Below are positions 24,704-37,217 of a stretch of 64,000 bases of DNA, piece after piece. Under the pieces are notes generated by a model. The model saw only the letters and a list, made by a program, of their open reading frames with translations. It was not told the origin of the DNA and made no database searches. How positions within the stretch are numbered: position 1 is the first letter of the stretch; every line of letters begins with the position of its first letter. The position numbers and the translations under genes were made by a program. The stretch comes from Clavelina lepadiformis (Eukaryota; Chordata; Ascidiacea; Aplousobranchia; Clavelinidae). The stretch is taken from NCBI RefSeq assembly GCF_947623445.1, contig NC_135246.1:19898288-19962287 (forward strand), read 5' to 3'.

Positions 24704-25298
24704 ACTTTCACGTTACCGACAGTCCACCTCTGGCCTAACAAGGCGTCTGGCGTCCAACAAGGCAAAATATCCAGCAATTACCTATTTTAATAATATCAGA
24801 GCGTTGAATGTTGCTATGTGAGATATTTGATCATAGTTTCCAAAATAGCAAGCTGACGTTTTAGTAAAAAAAAAGCTGTTTTTTGTTATTTTGAAATAAA
24901 TTCTGTTCCATAAATTTAGTTTTCATGATACTTATCATAAAAAATATGTTTTAACTAGACCCAAACAATTAATAAATTAAAAAATGCACTATTTTACTAA
25001 TAATTCACAAAAAAATTTCATTTTTACACTTGGTTTGTGTTCGTGTCATAGATATAATATAAACACTAGTACCACCATTAAATTGACGGTTTGTGTAAAT
25101 GTGTGATTTCTAAAAATTTACATCGGTTGTTTCTCTTACGGAAATTTTCGCCGCTAGTTTCAACAAAAACAGTGTAAGCAGATAACTAAGGTGTTTTTTA
25201 CTACTGGGACAAGAAGCTTTTTACTACTATGATCCGCTTGTTGCTCTGAATAACGTCACTGTGACCCACGAGCAAGTTCTCATCAACTTACACTATTC
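24704..25298. repeat. 595-bp direct repeat, left copy
   Basis: Near-identical to 26336-26922, from ACTTTCAC.TTACCGAC through CCTCTGGCC to the shared end CATCAACTTA. The ends are not TG/CA and I see no primer site or polypurine tract, so these are not convincing LTRs. No open frame is shared. Confidence 0.85.
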
Positions 25299-25394
25299 TT
25301 GGAGATACACTATTCAGCTAGACTTGCTATTAACTTATTGACTAGGCCTAGTTGTCTGACTTGCAAATACCGATAACATAGGCCTAAGCCATAG

Positions 25395-26345
25395 TTGAGC
25401 AGTACCGCATTGCTAAAGTACTGAATTACTATAACCCGGTACTTTTACAGTACCGACACCGGTACCATTCGTACTTTTAAAGATAATACCGAATCTCTGC
25501 AAAGAATTACTTTTTTCAAGAACTTTCGGTCGGTCCCGGTACTGGGTACTTTTCATGTGATAATTTCAAAGTTTTAAAAACTATTTGTTCAAAAATACAC
25601 GTTAATTAGTCTTTAACATTAATTTCAGCATCTGTTGATCTTTTTTAATCTAAAAATGTCAAGTACAATTGCAAGCGATTAACGTCACATATGTTTTGAC
25701 CTGGGGTAACCTTCACCGAGGGCATTATGACATTTTTATATTCACTTGTGCACTACTTGTGTGAAGTATTACACAACGAACATATCTGTCATAAAGTCCG
25801 TATTTGCTGGCGGTAATTGTTTGAATATGAGCGAGGACGATTGATGGTTGATAACTTGTTTTACTTCTGCTTCGATGGATGAGTTCTCATTTCTCAAATT
25901 TGCGTGACTATGCTGTTAGTTGCTTGATTCTTCGGGCAAAGCTTACTGAATGTTACATCGCGCTCAGTAACACGTGAGACGGTAAAAGGGAAAAGGGAAG
26001 ATCGTAAACATTACAACAGTATATATATGTGGCAAGCTAGTTCAAGCGAGGAAATTATCTGACGTCATTAAGGAAAACTCAAGTCTGATAAACAACTGAA
26101 TTATAGGATTCTAAATTAAATTTCAAACATCTTGGAAAACAACTCGTGATTCGTGACGTAATTGTCACAGCATAATAGCAGCAAACATTGCATTTGCAGC
26201 AGCATCCTTTACACCAAAAGTACCGGTACCGAGTACCGACAAAGTATAAAACCACTTTTTTTAAAATAGCACCAAATACTGGGACCGTCGGTACATTTTT
26301 TGCCAAGTACCGGTACCGTTACCGTTACCGACGGTACTTTCACAT
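25395..26345. mobile_element. GTACCGG-rich inverted-repeat block between the direct repeats
   Basis: Two arms, about 25430-25560 and 26211-26345, are rich in GTACCGGTAC, GGTACTTTT and related palindromes and are roughly inverted copies of each other, enclosing about 650 bp of unrelated AT-rich sequence. This looks like a non-autonomous DNA transposon with long sub-terminal inverted repeats. No transposase, and no clear target duplication apart from the flanking 590-bp direct repeats. Type uncertain. Confidence 0.45.
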
Positions 26346-26922
26346 TACCGACTGCCAACCTCTGGCCTAAGCGTCCAACAAGGCAAAACATCCAGCAATT
26401 ACGTATTTCAATAATATCAGAGCGTTTAATGTTGCTATGTGAGATATTTGATCATAGTTTCCAAAATAACAAGTTGACTTTTTAGTAAAAGAAAAGCTCT
26501 TTTTTGTTATTTTGAAGTAAATTCTGTTCCATAAAATTAGCTTTGATGATACTTTTCAAAAAAAAAAATATGTTTCAACTAAACGAAAACAATAAATAAA
26601 TTGAAAAAATGCACTATTTTACTACTAATTCACAAAAAAATTTAATTTTACACTTGGTTTGTGTTCGTGTCATAGATATAATATAAACACAAGTACTACC
26701 ATTAAATCGACGGTTTGTGTAAATGTGTGATTTCTAAAAATTTACATCGGTTGTTTCTCTTACGGAAATTTTCGCCGCTAGTTTCAACAAAAACAGTGTA
26801 AGCAGATAACTAAGGTGTTTTTTACTACTGGGACAAGAAGCTTTTTACTACTATGATCCGCTTGTCGCTCTGAATAACGTCACTGTGACCCACGAGCAAG
26901 TTCTCATCAACTTAAACTATTT
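26336..26922. repeat. 595-bp direct repeat, right copy
   Basis: Partner of 24704-25298, 1.63 kb to its right and slightly shorter through small deletions. It carries the same end. Confidence 0.85.
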
Positions 26923-29900
26923 TAAGACAATAACAAGCTGTTCCATGAAAACGATATGAATGCAACGTGGCCGTTTTTATTTAAACGTGTGATGAGATAA
27001 AAAACGGATATCTTAATAATAACTTTACGAAGACAAAAGCTTTCAAACAACTTAATCGTCATGATTTTCCTAGGCAACATTATTATACCATTTTTGCAGA
27101 AAATGTGTGACATTTGTACAATTTTAAATATTTTTACACACTTTTTTTTAGTGTTAAAACGGCACAAACAAACGCATAAGTTATTTTCTTTCGCAATGCT
27201 TTCATTCCAGATTTTAAGTCGGAAGTTATAAAAAATGACTTATAAGTACTTTTACAAACGTATAAGGTTTAGTCATTTAGTGTTATCAGTAGCAATTCTT
27301 TTTGTATTAACCTGACAACTGACACAACGCTGGCAGGCCAGTTAGTGTAGCGCTGCACTTTCATATGTTTGTGGACGAATATTTAGATGAATTCCACCCA
27401 TGTTGTTGCGGACATTCTTGTACACAATATGTGACTGCGTGTTTGGTATAATTAATAATTTATCAATATGCCAATGGTGACTCTTTTCATTATTTTTAGT
27501 AAGTTTTCTACCCATGTCTATGATTTACGCTGGCTGTAAGCGGCTATGTGACTATGAGCAGGGAGAGCCAGAAAAGAAAAATTTAGCGTGAAACTTTGTT
27601 GTTTGTGCCTTGCTGACTCATCATTATATAACGGCTGCGAAGGAATTTGTTTTAGATAGTAGTCAGTCACGTGTTGCTTTGCATTTCATAAATTTAAGCG
27701 AACGAGGTCATCATGGTTGGTGCATTGTGTAACGTTCCTTACAACAAGATATTGTTTTCACAGCATGGTAGGCTACGTAAGATGTGATCCAGCGTGAAAT
27801 CAATTTATCAAATTACTGAGCAAACCTTTCATTTAAGACTCGCTACAATGACGAAAAATTCCGAAGGTGGAAAAGAAAAGCTTTTAGTAGGAACATTTTA
27901 CCCATAATGAGGTCAAAAATTTTATCTTGGTACACTTGGTCAATCTTCTCTGGCCTTCTTTGCCAATCTTGGTTAGCTGGGGATAATCAGTTTGGACTTG
28001 ACTTTGAATTTTGTTGCCCTACCCGAGGAATAACCTTAGACATTGTCTGATTCAGATTTGCTTCATTGACCAACCTTTTAATGATCTTCCAAACTGTAGT
28101 AATTTGAAACTAACTGGATTAAGACAAAACCAATTTTGTTATTTGGCTTCGGTGATTACCAAATAATGCTCAAATAACGAAAAATGTCATGTTTGGTTTT
28201 GATTAGTTTGCACTTCAGTCCTGTTTACTCCGAATACCTTTCAATCAAATCCTAAGCATACCGGAGATAAGACAAAACAAAGCATTTTAGTTGACGATTA
28301 ACATTCAGTTATATTGAGTAAGTAACATTTCCTTGGACTTTTGTCATTTGTACACTGAGCTGGGATGGCATTTATTACTTAGTCAAGCTCTCGCTCGTCT
28401 TTAAGTCGAATTTGTTGACCCTAAGCTTTATTTTGCATATGTTGCCACCATAGCGATTTATGCTAACACAACACACACAAGCAAAGCACATTGAATTTGA
28501 CAAAATGAAAAACTGAAAAAAATGAAATGAAATGAATGAAAAAATGAAAAATTTTACCGTTTTTATCTTCTTAATAACTCAATAGCGCATGAGATTGACC
28601 GGAAAAAGCAACCAGTAAAAGAAGATTTAAAATTATTTTTTATATTTTTGTTACTCATGTGATTTTTCAATATGATAACACATAAAATATAAGTGAAATT
28701 TTAAGTACTTGAAAAACTCTTTTGTTTGAAACGTTTTTGATGATAATAGCTGCAATAAAAATTGCTTCAGACATTCACATATTTTCAATGACTTTTGTTG
28801 CTTTTCTATTTGTATCAGTATGCTGTGGTTTAGTTGTTTTTGTTTCATGTGGTCAACTAAACGCTATATAAACTACTCGCTTTGATGATGTCATAAAGTC
28901 AAGTGTTAATATTTTAGCTGAACCCAGATTCTAAAAAACCTTTACAACAGAGATTTAGCAAAATGTTTTATTGTTGACAGACCTTTCAAACGTGAAATCA
29001 GCAACGAAATTCGCAAATAAAACATCACTTTCACAAAAATACTTGAAAATATTTTCACAAGATAAGCATAAGCATTTCTAACAGCTATGGCGATTGTAAT
29101 AATTTAATATGTCATTGGAAATTATTTGGCTTTATTTTCGTAAACTGTTCAGATAAAAATTGATAATATGACGAATGCAATTTTGTGTTTCAAAATTAAG
29201 TTTAGCAGCAACAGGAATAGAATTAGATCAAATAATAACAGACAATAGCAAAATTTCATCAACACTTTAAAGATTCCACAAAGTTATTGACAAAGAAAGG
29301 AAAGATCAGGTTAAGTTGAAGTAAAAATCGTTTAGCAGACACGTTTTTATCCAGGAGTTGAATAACTTTTCCGGGGACGGAAAAAACTGGACTGGGGGTG
29401 ATGTCACCGGATTATTTTTATGCACCCGTTTTAGAATCATCACATCTTACACTGTTTATTTTGCACCACTCTTAACTTATAGGTTGATTTAGTATTTTAG
29501 TCAAATGTCAAATTTTTATGCATGCTCGTCAAGTGCTATGTTTGCTCACGTGCTGCCTTATTTTACTTGTTTTGTTTTTTTCTTTTGTTTTTTACAAATA
29601 TTTTTTTATTCGATCACTTGCAACGTTTTACATCGCTCCCTCTAGGGCCTAATTAGTATTTAGCGTCCCACGTTGATTGTCTCATTGCGTGGAATTTGTT
29701 TTGGTGTGGTTTTTTCGCTCGGCTGGGAAGTGCTGGCGAGTGTTGATTTCAGTTACGTTTGGGTTTTATAGAGGTCAGATGGGTGTTTTCATCGACGAAA
29801 ATGCTATTAAAAGTTAGTGAGGCAAAACAGCTAATTGACTAGCTGTCAAGCGGAAAGTTTCCTGGCTGAGAAAAAATTTTGGTTACAATTGCTCATGGAT

Positions 29901-31089
29901 CTTCCTTTATATGAAACCATTTTAATCCAAACTGACGAAATCTTAAGTTCAACATAGTACGGCTGTAAATTTCACATGATTTTGTAGCTAGCGTTTAACA
30001 GAGTGTTCGGAAGTATTAGGGGTTGGAAGGTGAAGAAGCGAAGAGGCCTTGCTTTTGATTGAGGTTAAGTTTACCTGACGTGAATGATTCGTATACGTAG
30101 TCAAAAAAAAACAACCTTACTTTCAACTCAAAATATTTTGTAAAAGTGTAAAAGAAAACCATCAACTATCGCCACCATGTTGATTTGTTGATTTACGTTC
30201 ATTTTACCGTCGCGTACAGTTAATTCGCTTTGTGGGAGTTGCTGGGATCATTTTTCTCTTGGGCGCTGTTGTGGCCAGGGATTGCTATGCGTCGGTTTCA
30301 GCTGAAATGACGTAGAAATAAAAAAAAAACTGTTGTTACTTTTCGTCTCAAAGCTAAAGCATATGAATGTTTTCACTGACACGACACATTTTAACAGTTT
30401 CTGTTTGTATCAAATCTCCATAAAACTAACCAAATATCCTAAACTCAATAAACTTAATACTTGACAACAAATTGATGCTGCACGAACTTAACGCAGCAAG
30501 AAACTTTACAAAACTCACACCAACAAATCAAGTCCATCTTGAGCAAACAGACAGGGCTTCATTGCAAAACGTTTTCCTTCCAAGCTCAAGTGTTCAAATA
30601 TTTTATGTTGCTTTGAAACTTTCTACTTTATATTTATCTAAAGTCCAGATAACGGTGTTTAATTTGACGTCAGAGCTTAGAAAATTAGGCATTAGAAAGA
30701 CTTTCCCTTTAGTCAGCTGCAGGTGTGTTAGAGTTTGGCTTTGGCAACCGCTAAAATTTTAAAAACCACAATTAAATGTTTTAAGAGACCGCAACTGCTC
30801 ATTTTCTGCTGTAGTTACCGTGGTACAAATTTTGAGATATCGTTTCGGTCCTTCAAGATACCTAAAAACTACACTGGCCAGTTGTACAAAGATGTATATT
30901 TTACATGGAGCCCAATCCTTTGCTTATCCTAATATCGAGCAAATAAAAGATACTTTATTCAACTCCGCTTGTAGATAAAGCACAACATAACCGAATAAAC
31001 AACATAAACTCGGGCTGTTTGCTTCCCATTCAGGTCAGTCCTTGCTTCCTTTGAAGACTTTCCAGTCTTGGAAATTGTTACCAATGTTA
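26923..31089. other. Gene-poor interval
   Basis: No supported gene. At 27290-27540 there is a diverged copy of the spacer at 34700-34960 (shared order: GTAATTCTTT...ATTAAC, TGTAGCnnTGCAC, TTGTTGnGGnC, ATATGCCA, TAGTAAGTTTTCT). At 29390-29460 a phrase matches 34627-34700. At 28500-28556 there is a GAAAAAATGAAA-type simple repeat. A 96-codon frame at 30472 has no recognisable domain. Confidence 0.5.
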
Positions 31090-31543
31090 AATTTTTCACA
31101 TTTAATTTGGATGTTTAGCATATTTAATTTCAAGAAATATCAACATCAAACACAACATTTTAACCGATACACTGCCCCGAATTCGAATTTATTTTGTAAT
31201 TTCTATTCATAAGGGATTCAATTACATACCTTAACCATTCGGGATCACGTCAATTGACCGTGAACAAATTCACCGGCGACAATTGGTCGTGGTCAACTGA
31301 AACGACATGGTAAGTTGATATTCGTGATGAAACTCGATAAAAGTTAAGTTGTGTTTATATGAGGATACATAGCTTTGTTTATTTCGATTTTGTTTGTTTT
31401 TGTAGATTTTCCAAGGCAACACTGTTAACAACATTCACGTGCAGAATATATTCCCGCACCCAATTCGAGCCAGAAACTTCAGACTTATTATGGTCACTTT
31501 TAATGGCAGCAATAGCTTACGCCTGGATTATCTGACTTGCTAA
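31090..31543 (+). pseudogene. Discoidin gene remnant 1
   Basis: Sequence at 31110-31250 resembles intron 1 of the intact discoidin gene at 37.5 kb. It is followed by a degraded end of exon 3 with an in-frame TGA before NDM, a donor GTAAGT at 31310, and then a fully open exon 4 (31406-31543; IFQGNTVNNI... to LRLDYLTC and TAA). Exons 1, 2 and most of 3 are gone. Exon 4 alone keeps acceptor GTAG and could still be spliced to. Confidence 0.75.
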
Positions 31544-32442
31544 GTCCATGACTCGACCGACCTGAAGAGACAACCTGATGTTGAATTTCCGATGTCGATG
31601 TTGCCGAATTTTGGCTTTCCTGTTAATATTAGTGTTAAACCCATGTTATAATATTAAGTCCACTTTTTTCCAATTGCTTTGGATTTATTGGTTCAATTGT
31701 TTAATTCTGTGCCCGTGGTTTTGCATTTCGTAGCCAACGTGCAGTTTCACACTTTGGTGACTTTAAACCAAATATATATATCAGCAACAATAATAAAACA
31801 ACAAAACACAAAAATTAATTGATTGATTTTGCAAAGGCTTAACCCTGTATATTGGTATATACAGTATTTGTATAACTATATTGGCATGATTTATAGCAAT
31901 GCTTGCTGTGTTTTGTCAACTACATATAAATGTTTTTGTTATTCCGCTTGACATTTATCCGATACATGGTTGAGTTGATTTAGTTGGTTTAGTTGACATG
32001 GTTACAAGTTAAAGTTGTGGCCATCAATCCTTATACGTAATTTTCGTCACCGATCCATTCATAAGGTTTTGTGTCAGTGTTTCTCGTTCGACGTGGAACG
32101 ATAACTGGTTACTAGGCCTACACTAGTATGACAAGCTTTCTTTTTCCTCGAACTGAGGAAAGTATTTGCCGGTACAAATTTGCGTAAATTAATTACTACG
32201 TAACGTAATTTTGCTTGCTCAGTAGCGACATCTTCCGTTTAAGTTTATTAGATTTTTGAAGTTTAGAATGCAAAGTGTCAATTGCTTTGAAACTTGAAAC
32301 AAAAAGACCTAAATTTGGTTTCCAGATATAAACTGTTGCTCTTATTGTTGTATTTCACTGAAAATCTAATTTGATCAATCAAAATTCATCGCTGACAAAT
32401 AATTTCAAAACGTTCATGTTTTCTCAACATATTTTATATGTT

Positions 32443-34612
32443 GATACAAGATGTCGATGGAAACGACATGTTAAATTTGTATTTGTGATAAAGTTCGATA
32501 AAAGTTAAGTTGTCTTTATATCAGGATACACAGCTTTGTTTATTTTGATTTTGTTTGTTTTTGTAAATTTTCCAAGGCAACACTGATTGCACAGATACTC
32601 ACGTGCAGAATATATTCCCGAACCCATTTCGAACCAGATACTTCAGACTTATTGCCGTCACCTTTCATGTTGGCAACAGCTTATGCTTGGATTATTTGAC
32701 TTGTTAAGTCCATGACTCGACCAACCTTAAGAGACCACCCGATGTTGAATTTCCGAGGTTGTTGGATTTTGACTTTTTGACTTGAAAATTTTTGACTTGA
32801 CAGATAATCACGTGCAGAATATATTCTCGATACCAATTAGAGCCAGATACTTCAGACTTATTGCGGTCACTTATTACGCTCGCATCGGCTTACGTTTGGA
32901 TGATGTGACTTGTTGAGTCCACGACACGACCGACTTGAAGAGACCACCCGATGTTGAAGCGGAATTCCGATTAATATTAAATTCATGCTAACATGTTAAT
33001 AAAGTCTCGTTTGTTGATGCTGGGGTGTTTATTATAGTTATGGATTTGTTGAGAAATATTTTTTCAAATTTCAAAGTTTAAAGACAACCAGGACAAATAA
33101 CAAGTAATTTATTCCAAAGACATAAAAGTTCGTCATGAAAAGCTCCTCGAATCGATGTGTATATTGAGCGGGTTATCAGAAACGACTTGACAGGAGTGCA
33201 TAGTTGCACACCAAACACAAAATGAAGGTAAAATTTCTCCATCAACAGATCCGACAAACAACCACCATCAGTTTCGTGGATGCTGCAGTCCGGAACCGGA
33301 AATCACGTTCACTTACCATCTGCGACCGGGGGTGTACATAGTGCCAGAAAATATTCAGAACCCAGTGCACAGTAATAGTTTCGTAAGCGATGGAATTACA
33401 CAGCGCATTAAACGTAGACCTTGTTTTTACCCAGATGTTGAAAAGTAGAGTACGATAATAAACGCATCCTTCACTGCACTCACGCACGTATATGTGTAGT
33501 TATTAATAGGAAATTGTTGCGTTGTTTTGTTTTCGTGTTTTTTATGCGTGTTTGTTCATACTAAGATTTTACAGTTGTGCGTCACTAACGATTTATATCC
33601 TTGTTGTTTGAGTGTCTATTCAGTGATCGTCATTTTTGCATTATTCATTTACTAGTTTTCACTTCGTTTTATTTTTATAAGACATGCGTTATATTTCTGG
33701 ATAAAAATTTATTGAGTGTCTACAGTTTTGTGGGAAGGGGGAGAGTGTTACACTTGTTTTTGCCCTGTATCTTTTGCGTTTCTCCCTTGCGGCCGATTAC
33801 GCTTTTTCGTGCTTAATTAAGCAATTGTGTCTTTTTTCGACTTGTGTCCGACAGGTAGTCGCACGGTCAGCTTTATATTGGAGCTCCTGAAATGAGCTGT
33901 GTCAATGAAACTTAACTAAACTGTTTTAAATAAAAGATGTGCCTCTAAATCTGTAAATCTAATCGTGAGGACAACAAAACGTAACACTTTGTTTATGTCA
34001 AATTTTGATGAAGGTGTTCTGCAAAAGTTTTGGAAGTTTCCAGACAATGAAATGTTAGTTCCAAGATTTCTGGTTCCCACTTTCCACAATCTCGTTTATC
34101 AGATTTTAAATAAAAACTTTCAATTCCTTTCTCACGAATCGCATCAAACACAGGCGCCGGTGTGGTTTGGTGATTGACAGCAATAGCAATAACCAATAAC
34201 GTTTGACTTGAAACAGCAAATTTCAACAAACAAGTTTCATTGTGATGTAATTTAACAAGGACCGGAAACCGTCAGTAGATTTTTATTATGAATTGCCCTT
34301 CATAGCGCACCACAAAAAAGAAATTTTTGGGAAGAAATTCGTTGGTTGCAGAAACCGTCGACGTTTCATATTTCAAATTATGATAACATGGAAATGTTGA
34401 GTGATAATATTTCATTGCAAACACAAACTTGTTATACCCATATTGATGGGTAAAATTACACTAACGGTACAGCGCCTTCATTGAAATCATATCACCATTA
34501 CAGCCATTTATTCAAGTATATTCAAGCTTAAGTTTTTGCCGTTATCCTAATGGGAACATGTTAACATTGTGTTGGTTACTTCACTATAAGTATTCTTGTT
34601 ACCAGTTTCATT
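32443..34612 (+). repeat. Discoidin-derived repeat unit U0 (left singleton)
   Basis: Starts at the last codons of discoidin exon 3 (VIQDVDGNDM type, donor mutated to TT), then intron 3, a dead exon 4 (32567-32707; acceptor AG changed to AA), an extra exon-4 fragment at 32800-32915, and about 1.6 kb of downstream sequence. It aligns with each unit of the array at 49-58 kb but has about 208 bp more because of the extra fragment. It then runs without a break into the spacer before the gene at 37.2 kb, so it is probably the ancestral arrangement. Confidence 0.8.
33194..33448 (+). CDS. Candidate terminal exon of unknown family (in U0)
   Basis: An open stretch of 85 codons from GAG after TTGACAG to a TAG, with AATAAA at 33457-33462, only 9 bases past the stop. 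It is richer in G+C than its surroundings. Readable parts include KISPSTDPTNN, FRGCCSPEPEITFTYHLRPG, VYIVPENIQNPV and QRIKRRPCFYPDVEK; it has four cysteines and no family I know. The same block is open in all six copies of the unit. It begins in phase 0, the phase in which discoidin exon 3 ends. The opposite strand is also open with a donor-like ATG/GTAAGT, so the strand is not proven. Confidence 0.35.
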   Translation, partial: ECIVAHQTQNEGKISPSTDPTNNHHQFRGCCSPEPEITFTYHLRPGVYIVPENIQNPVHSNSFVSDGITQRIKRRPCFYPDVEK

Positions 34613-37217
34613 ATTTTTATAAAACACTGATGGTGTTCGTGTCACAGGATTTTTTTTACGCATGCGTTTTAAAACCAACACATTTTAATATTGCGTCACA
34701 ATTTCATGTTTGGTAATTCTTTGTATATTAACGCTGAGAGGCTTGTTAATGTAGCATTGCACATTGATATGTATTTAGTTGTATAGTTAGATGTATATTC
34801 CACGATGTGTTTTTAGATTTGTATTAAAATGTATTTCACCCGTATTGTTGTGGCCATAATGTGTGACTGCGGTTTTATATAGTATTAGTAGATCATCGAT
34901 ATGCCACTTGTGAATCCTTTTATTGTTAGTAAGTTTTCTTCACACGTACACAGTTTACGCCTTTACCCACAACTTCCCCCGAGGTATGTTACGCTGCCCG
35001 CAATTTCCAATCTCACACCCTAATGATTATAATTAATTGATTACGCTGTGGTTTGGTGGAGAAGAGTTGATTCAGTCTACATTCGGCCTTGGACCCGTTG
35101 AAATTTAACAAGTCATAAACTCTGACATGGTAACACTTACAACTGATTCATTTGTTAGCATCAGACTCAGTCAGGATCCAATCCATTTGTTTCAAATCTC
35201 TGAGCTCGGTTTAGGTTTGTTTAAAAAGTCGAAGAAAAAAGACGATCTTTAACCAATCCACGGGACATGGGAAATGGTGCAGTGCAGTCGCAAAATATTT
35301 GTTGTTAAATGCTGGGAAAAAAGAATTTTTGACTGGAATATTTTCTATATAAATGCTGCTTAACTACGCAAATAAGTGACTAGTACATTGCAGTCGAGCT
35401 TACGACTATAGGTAATTTTTATGCAAGCAGGCGTATATGACTTTGTGCAACAGAGTATCGATTGCTTTGAAAGTTGAAACTAAACGACTTAAAGTTGTTT
35501 GCCAGATATAAACTGACGCTCTTATTGGTAGTTGCTTTTCTATGAAAAACGACGTCATAATTCAAACTTCAGCGCTGATAAATATAGTTATTAAGCTCGT
35601 ATTTTCCTAGAAGCTTCAGCTTTCAGCCTGTTCAAAGTAAACAATTTCCTGCTTAAATGAATAACTTGATGTTGATATTTATTTTAATATTCCTATAGAC
35701 CAGACGTGTGCAACAAGCGGCCCGCCAGGTTGTTCCGTGCGGCCCGCGTGGTGCTCAGCAAAATGTTGGAAGTGTATACTAGCCGTCACTCTTTGATGCG
35801 GTTTACAATACATCAAAGCAAGTGAAATTTTCGCGCGCTATGTACAGTAATATTGCGCTGAAGCTTTGTGATGTAAGAATGCTGCGTAAGAATGTAGTTC
35901 TGTGAAGGCAAATATTCCAAAAGTTTGCGAAGATCTGCAACAGAAAAAAAATACATTAATCTGTGATTAAATACGCTTGACTGAACATCTTCCATTGACA
36001 ATTATTCACAGATTTTCAATAAACTGTCGCACACGTGTGTCGTGGACTGCATTAGCATTTCTTGACTACATAAACTACTTTCATAGAAAAACGATACTAA
36101 TTTTTTTCTGAAAAAATTCATGCGGCCCGTGTTATCATTCAAAGTTTTGTATTTGGCCCTCCAGTGATAAAGGTTGCACACGCCCGCTATAGACAGTAGT
36201 CAAAGCTTAGAAATGGAAATAAGCTCTAAGCTTGTGGAGGGCTAAAACATTTAGTGACTGCGCCGACTGACTCGGTTGTATTATCCGTATAAGCAGCAAT
36301 ACGTAAGCAGCTGATTCTTTGCACTGAAATGTGTGAAATATACGAAAATAAAAATATTCAAAATAAAAAACACGGATTGTTTTTTCAAATCTGATTACTT
36401 TTATAAAGACATCCACACCAGGGTCACGGCGTAAGTGCTTTAAAGAAACTCAAAAACCACGAAAGAAGTCAGTCTTGATAGAAAACTGAAATAAGTCGAC
36501 GGCAAATATCTGCGATGAACAAAAACTGGAAAAACTTTCGCAGGACATTTGTTTCTCTCTAGCACCTCTAGTTTTCATTCTGTAGGTTTTGTTCTTTCAT
36601 TGGTAGAAGAGTCTCAAATATTGCTGACGTCATTTCCTTTCTTATTGTCTCCGACTTAGAGGTGATGAAGTTTACATTGCAAGCAAAGAGCGACTTTTAG
36701 CGTCAGCTTTTTTTGATAATTTGATCGACGCTTTGTTGTTGCTCTTTGGTCTAATGTAACGAAATAACTTAGCAATGTTATGGCGGAAGCGCTGTTGCTT
36801 TATTTCCTTTTATCCCACAAATATTAAAAGCAGATTGCGAATCGAGCACTATCACGTATATGTTCAATATACGCGATAAATACGTGATAAATGTCGATAA
36901 AATTCTTTAACTGTAATTTTCAGTTTTTCATTTTTATGACGTCATATATTTGGGATCGGTTCGGGTTTGCAGAAATTTTGAGGTTAAAAGTTTTGTTTCA
37001 TTAATACCAAAATTTTTGCACGTCCTTATTTTTTACTTAATATTTCATACACAATCGACCAATACAAATCTGGACAAGTGTATTTCTGTGAATGCTTTAA
37101 GACATCTCGTTTCTAACCTTAAATGTCAATGAAATGTCTTACGCATATCTTTGTTGCACAAAATGCTCATCTCACGTCATGATCTGTTATATTTTGCAGA
37201 CTGATAAACAAGTGAAG
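34613..37217. other. Spacer upstream of discoidin gene A
   Basis: No gene. Nearly collinear with 58.6-61.27 kb. Includes an hAT MITE (separate entry), and a stretch at 35450-35580 resembling 32260-32400. A pyrimidine tract and TTTTGCAG at 37193-37200, just before the ATG, could be the end of a 5' UTR intron or a spliced-leader acceptor. Confidence 0.6.
35701..36186. mobile_element. hAT-type MITE with perfect 8-bp target duplication
   Basis: 486 bp from CAGACGTGTGCAAC to GTTGCACACGCCCG, flanked by CTATAGAC at 35693-35700 and again at 36187-36194. It contains GCGGCCCGC-type sub-terminal sequence, common in hAT elements, and no transposase. The same insertion is present at 59754-60237, so it predates the segmental duplication. 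Confidence 0.88.

Noticed and set aside
24704..26922. Interpretation as an LTR retrotransposon with 590-bp LTRs
   Set aside because: Ends are not TG/CA, and there is no primer site, polypurine tract or coding sequence inside.
30472..30762. 96-codon plus-strand frame
   Set aside because: No domain, signal peptide or splice context; expected by chance in a 4-kb gene-free interval.
33242..33487. 81-codon minus-strand open frame in every unit
   Set aside because: Starts with GTG after an in-frame TAA, no acceptor. The plus strand of the same block has acceptor, stop and AATAAA, so I prefer that reading, although the minus strand has a donor-like ATG/GTAAGT.
33965..34229. Overlapping open frames on both strands, repeated in all units (70 and 78 codons)
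   Set aside because: They begin with GTG or TTG, not ATG, have no acceptor or polyadenylation context, and the plus-strand frame has a stop in U4 and is disrupted in U5. Repetition only reflects the unit duplication.
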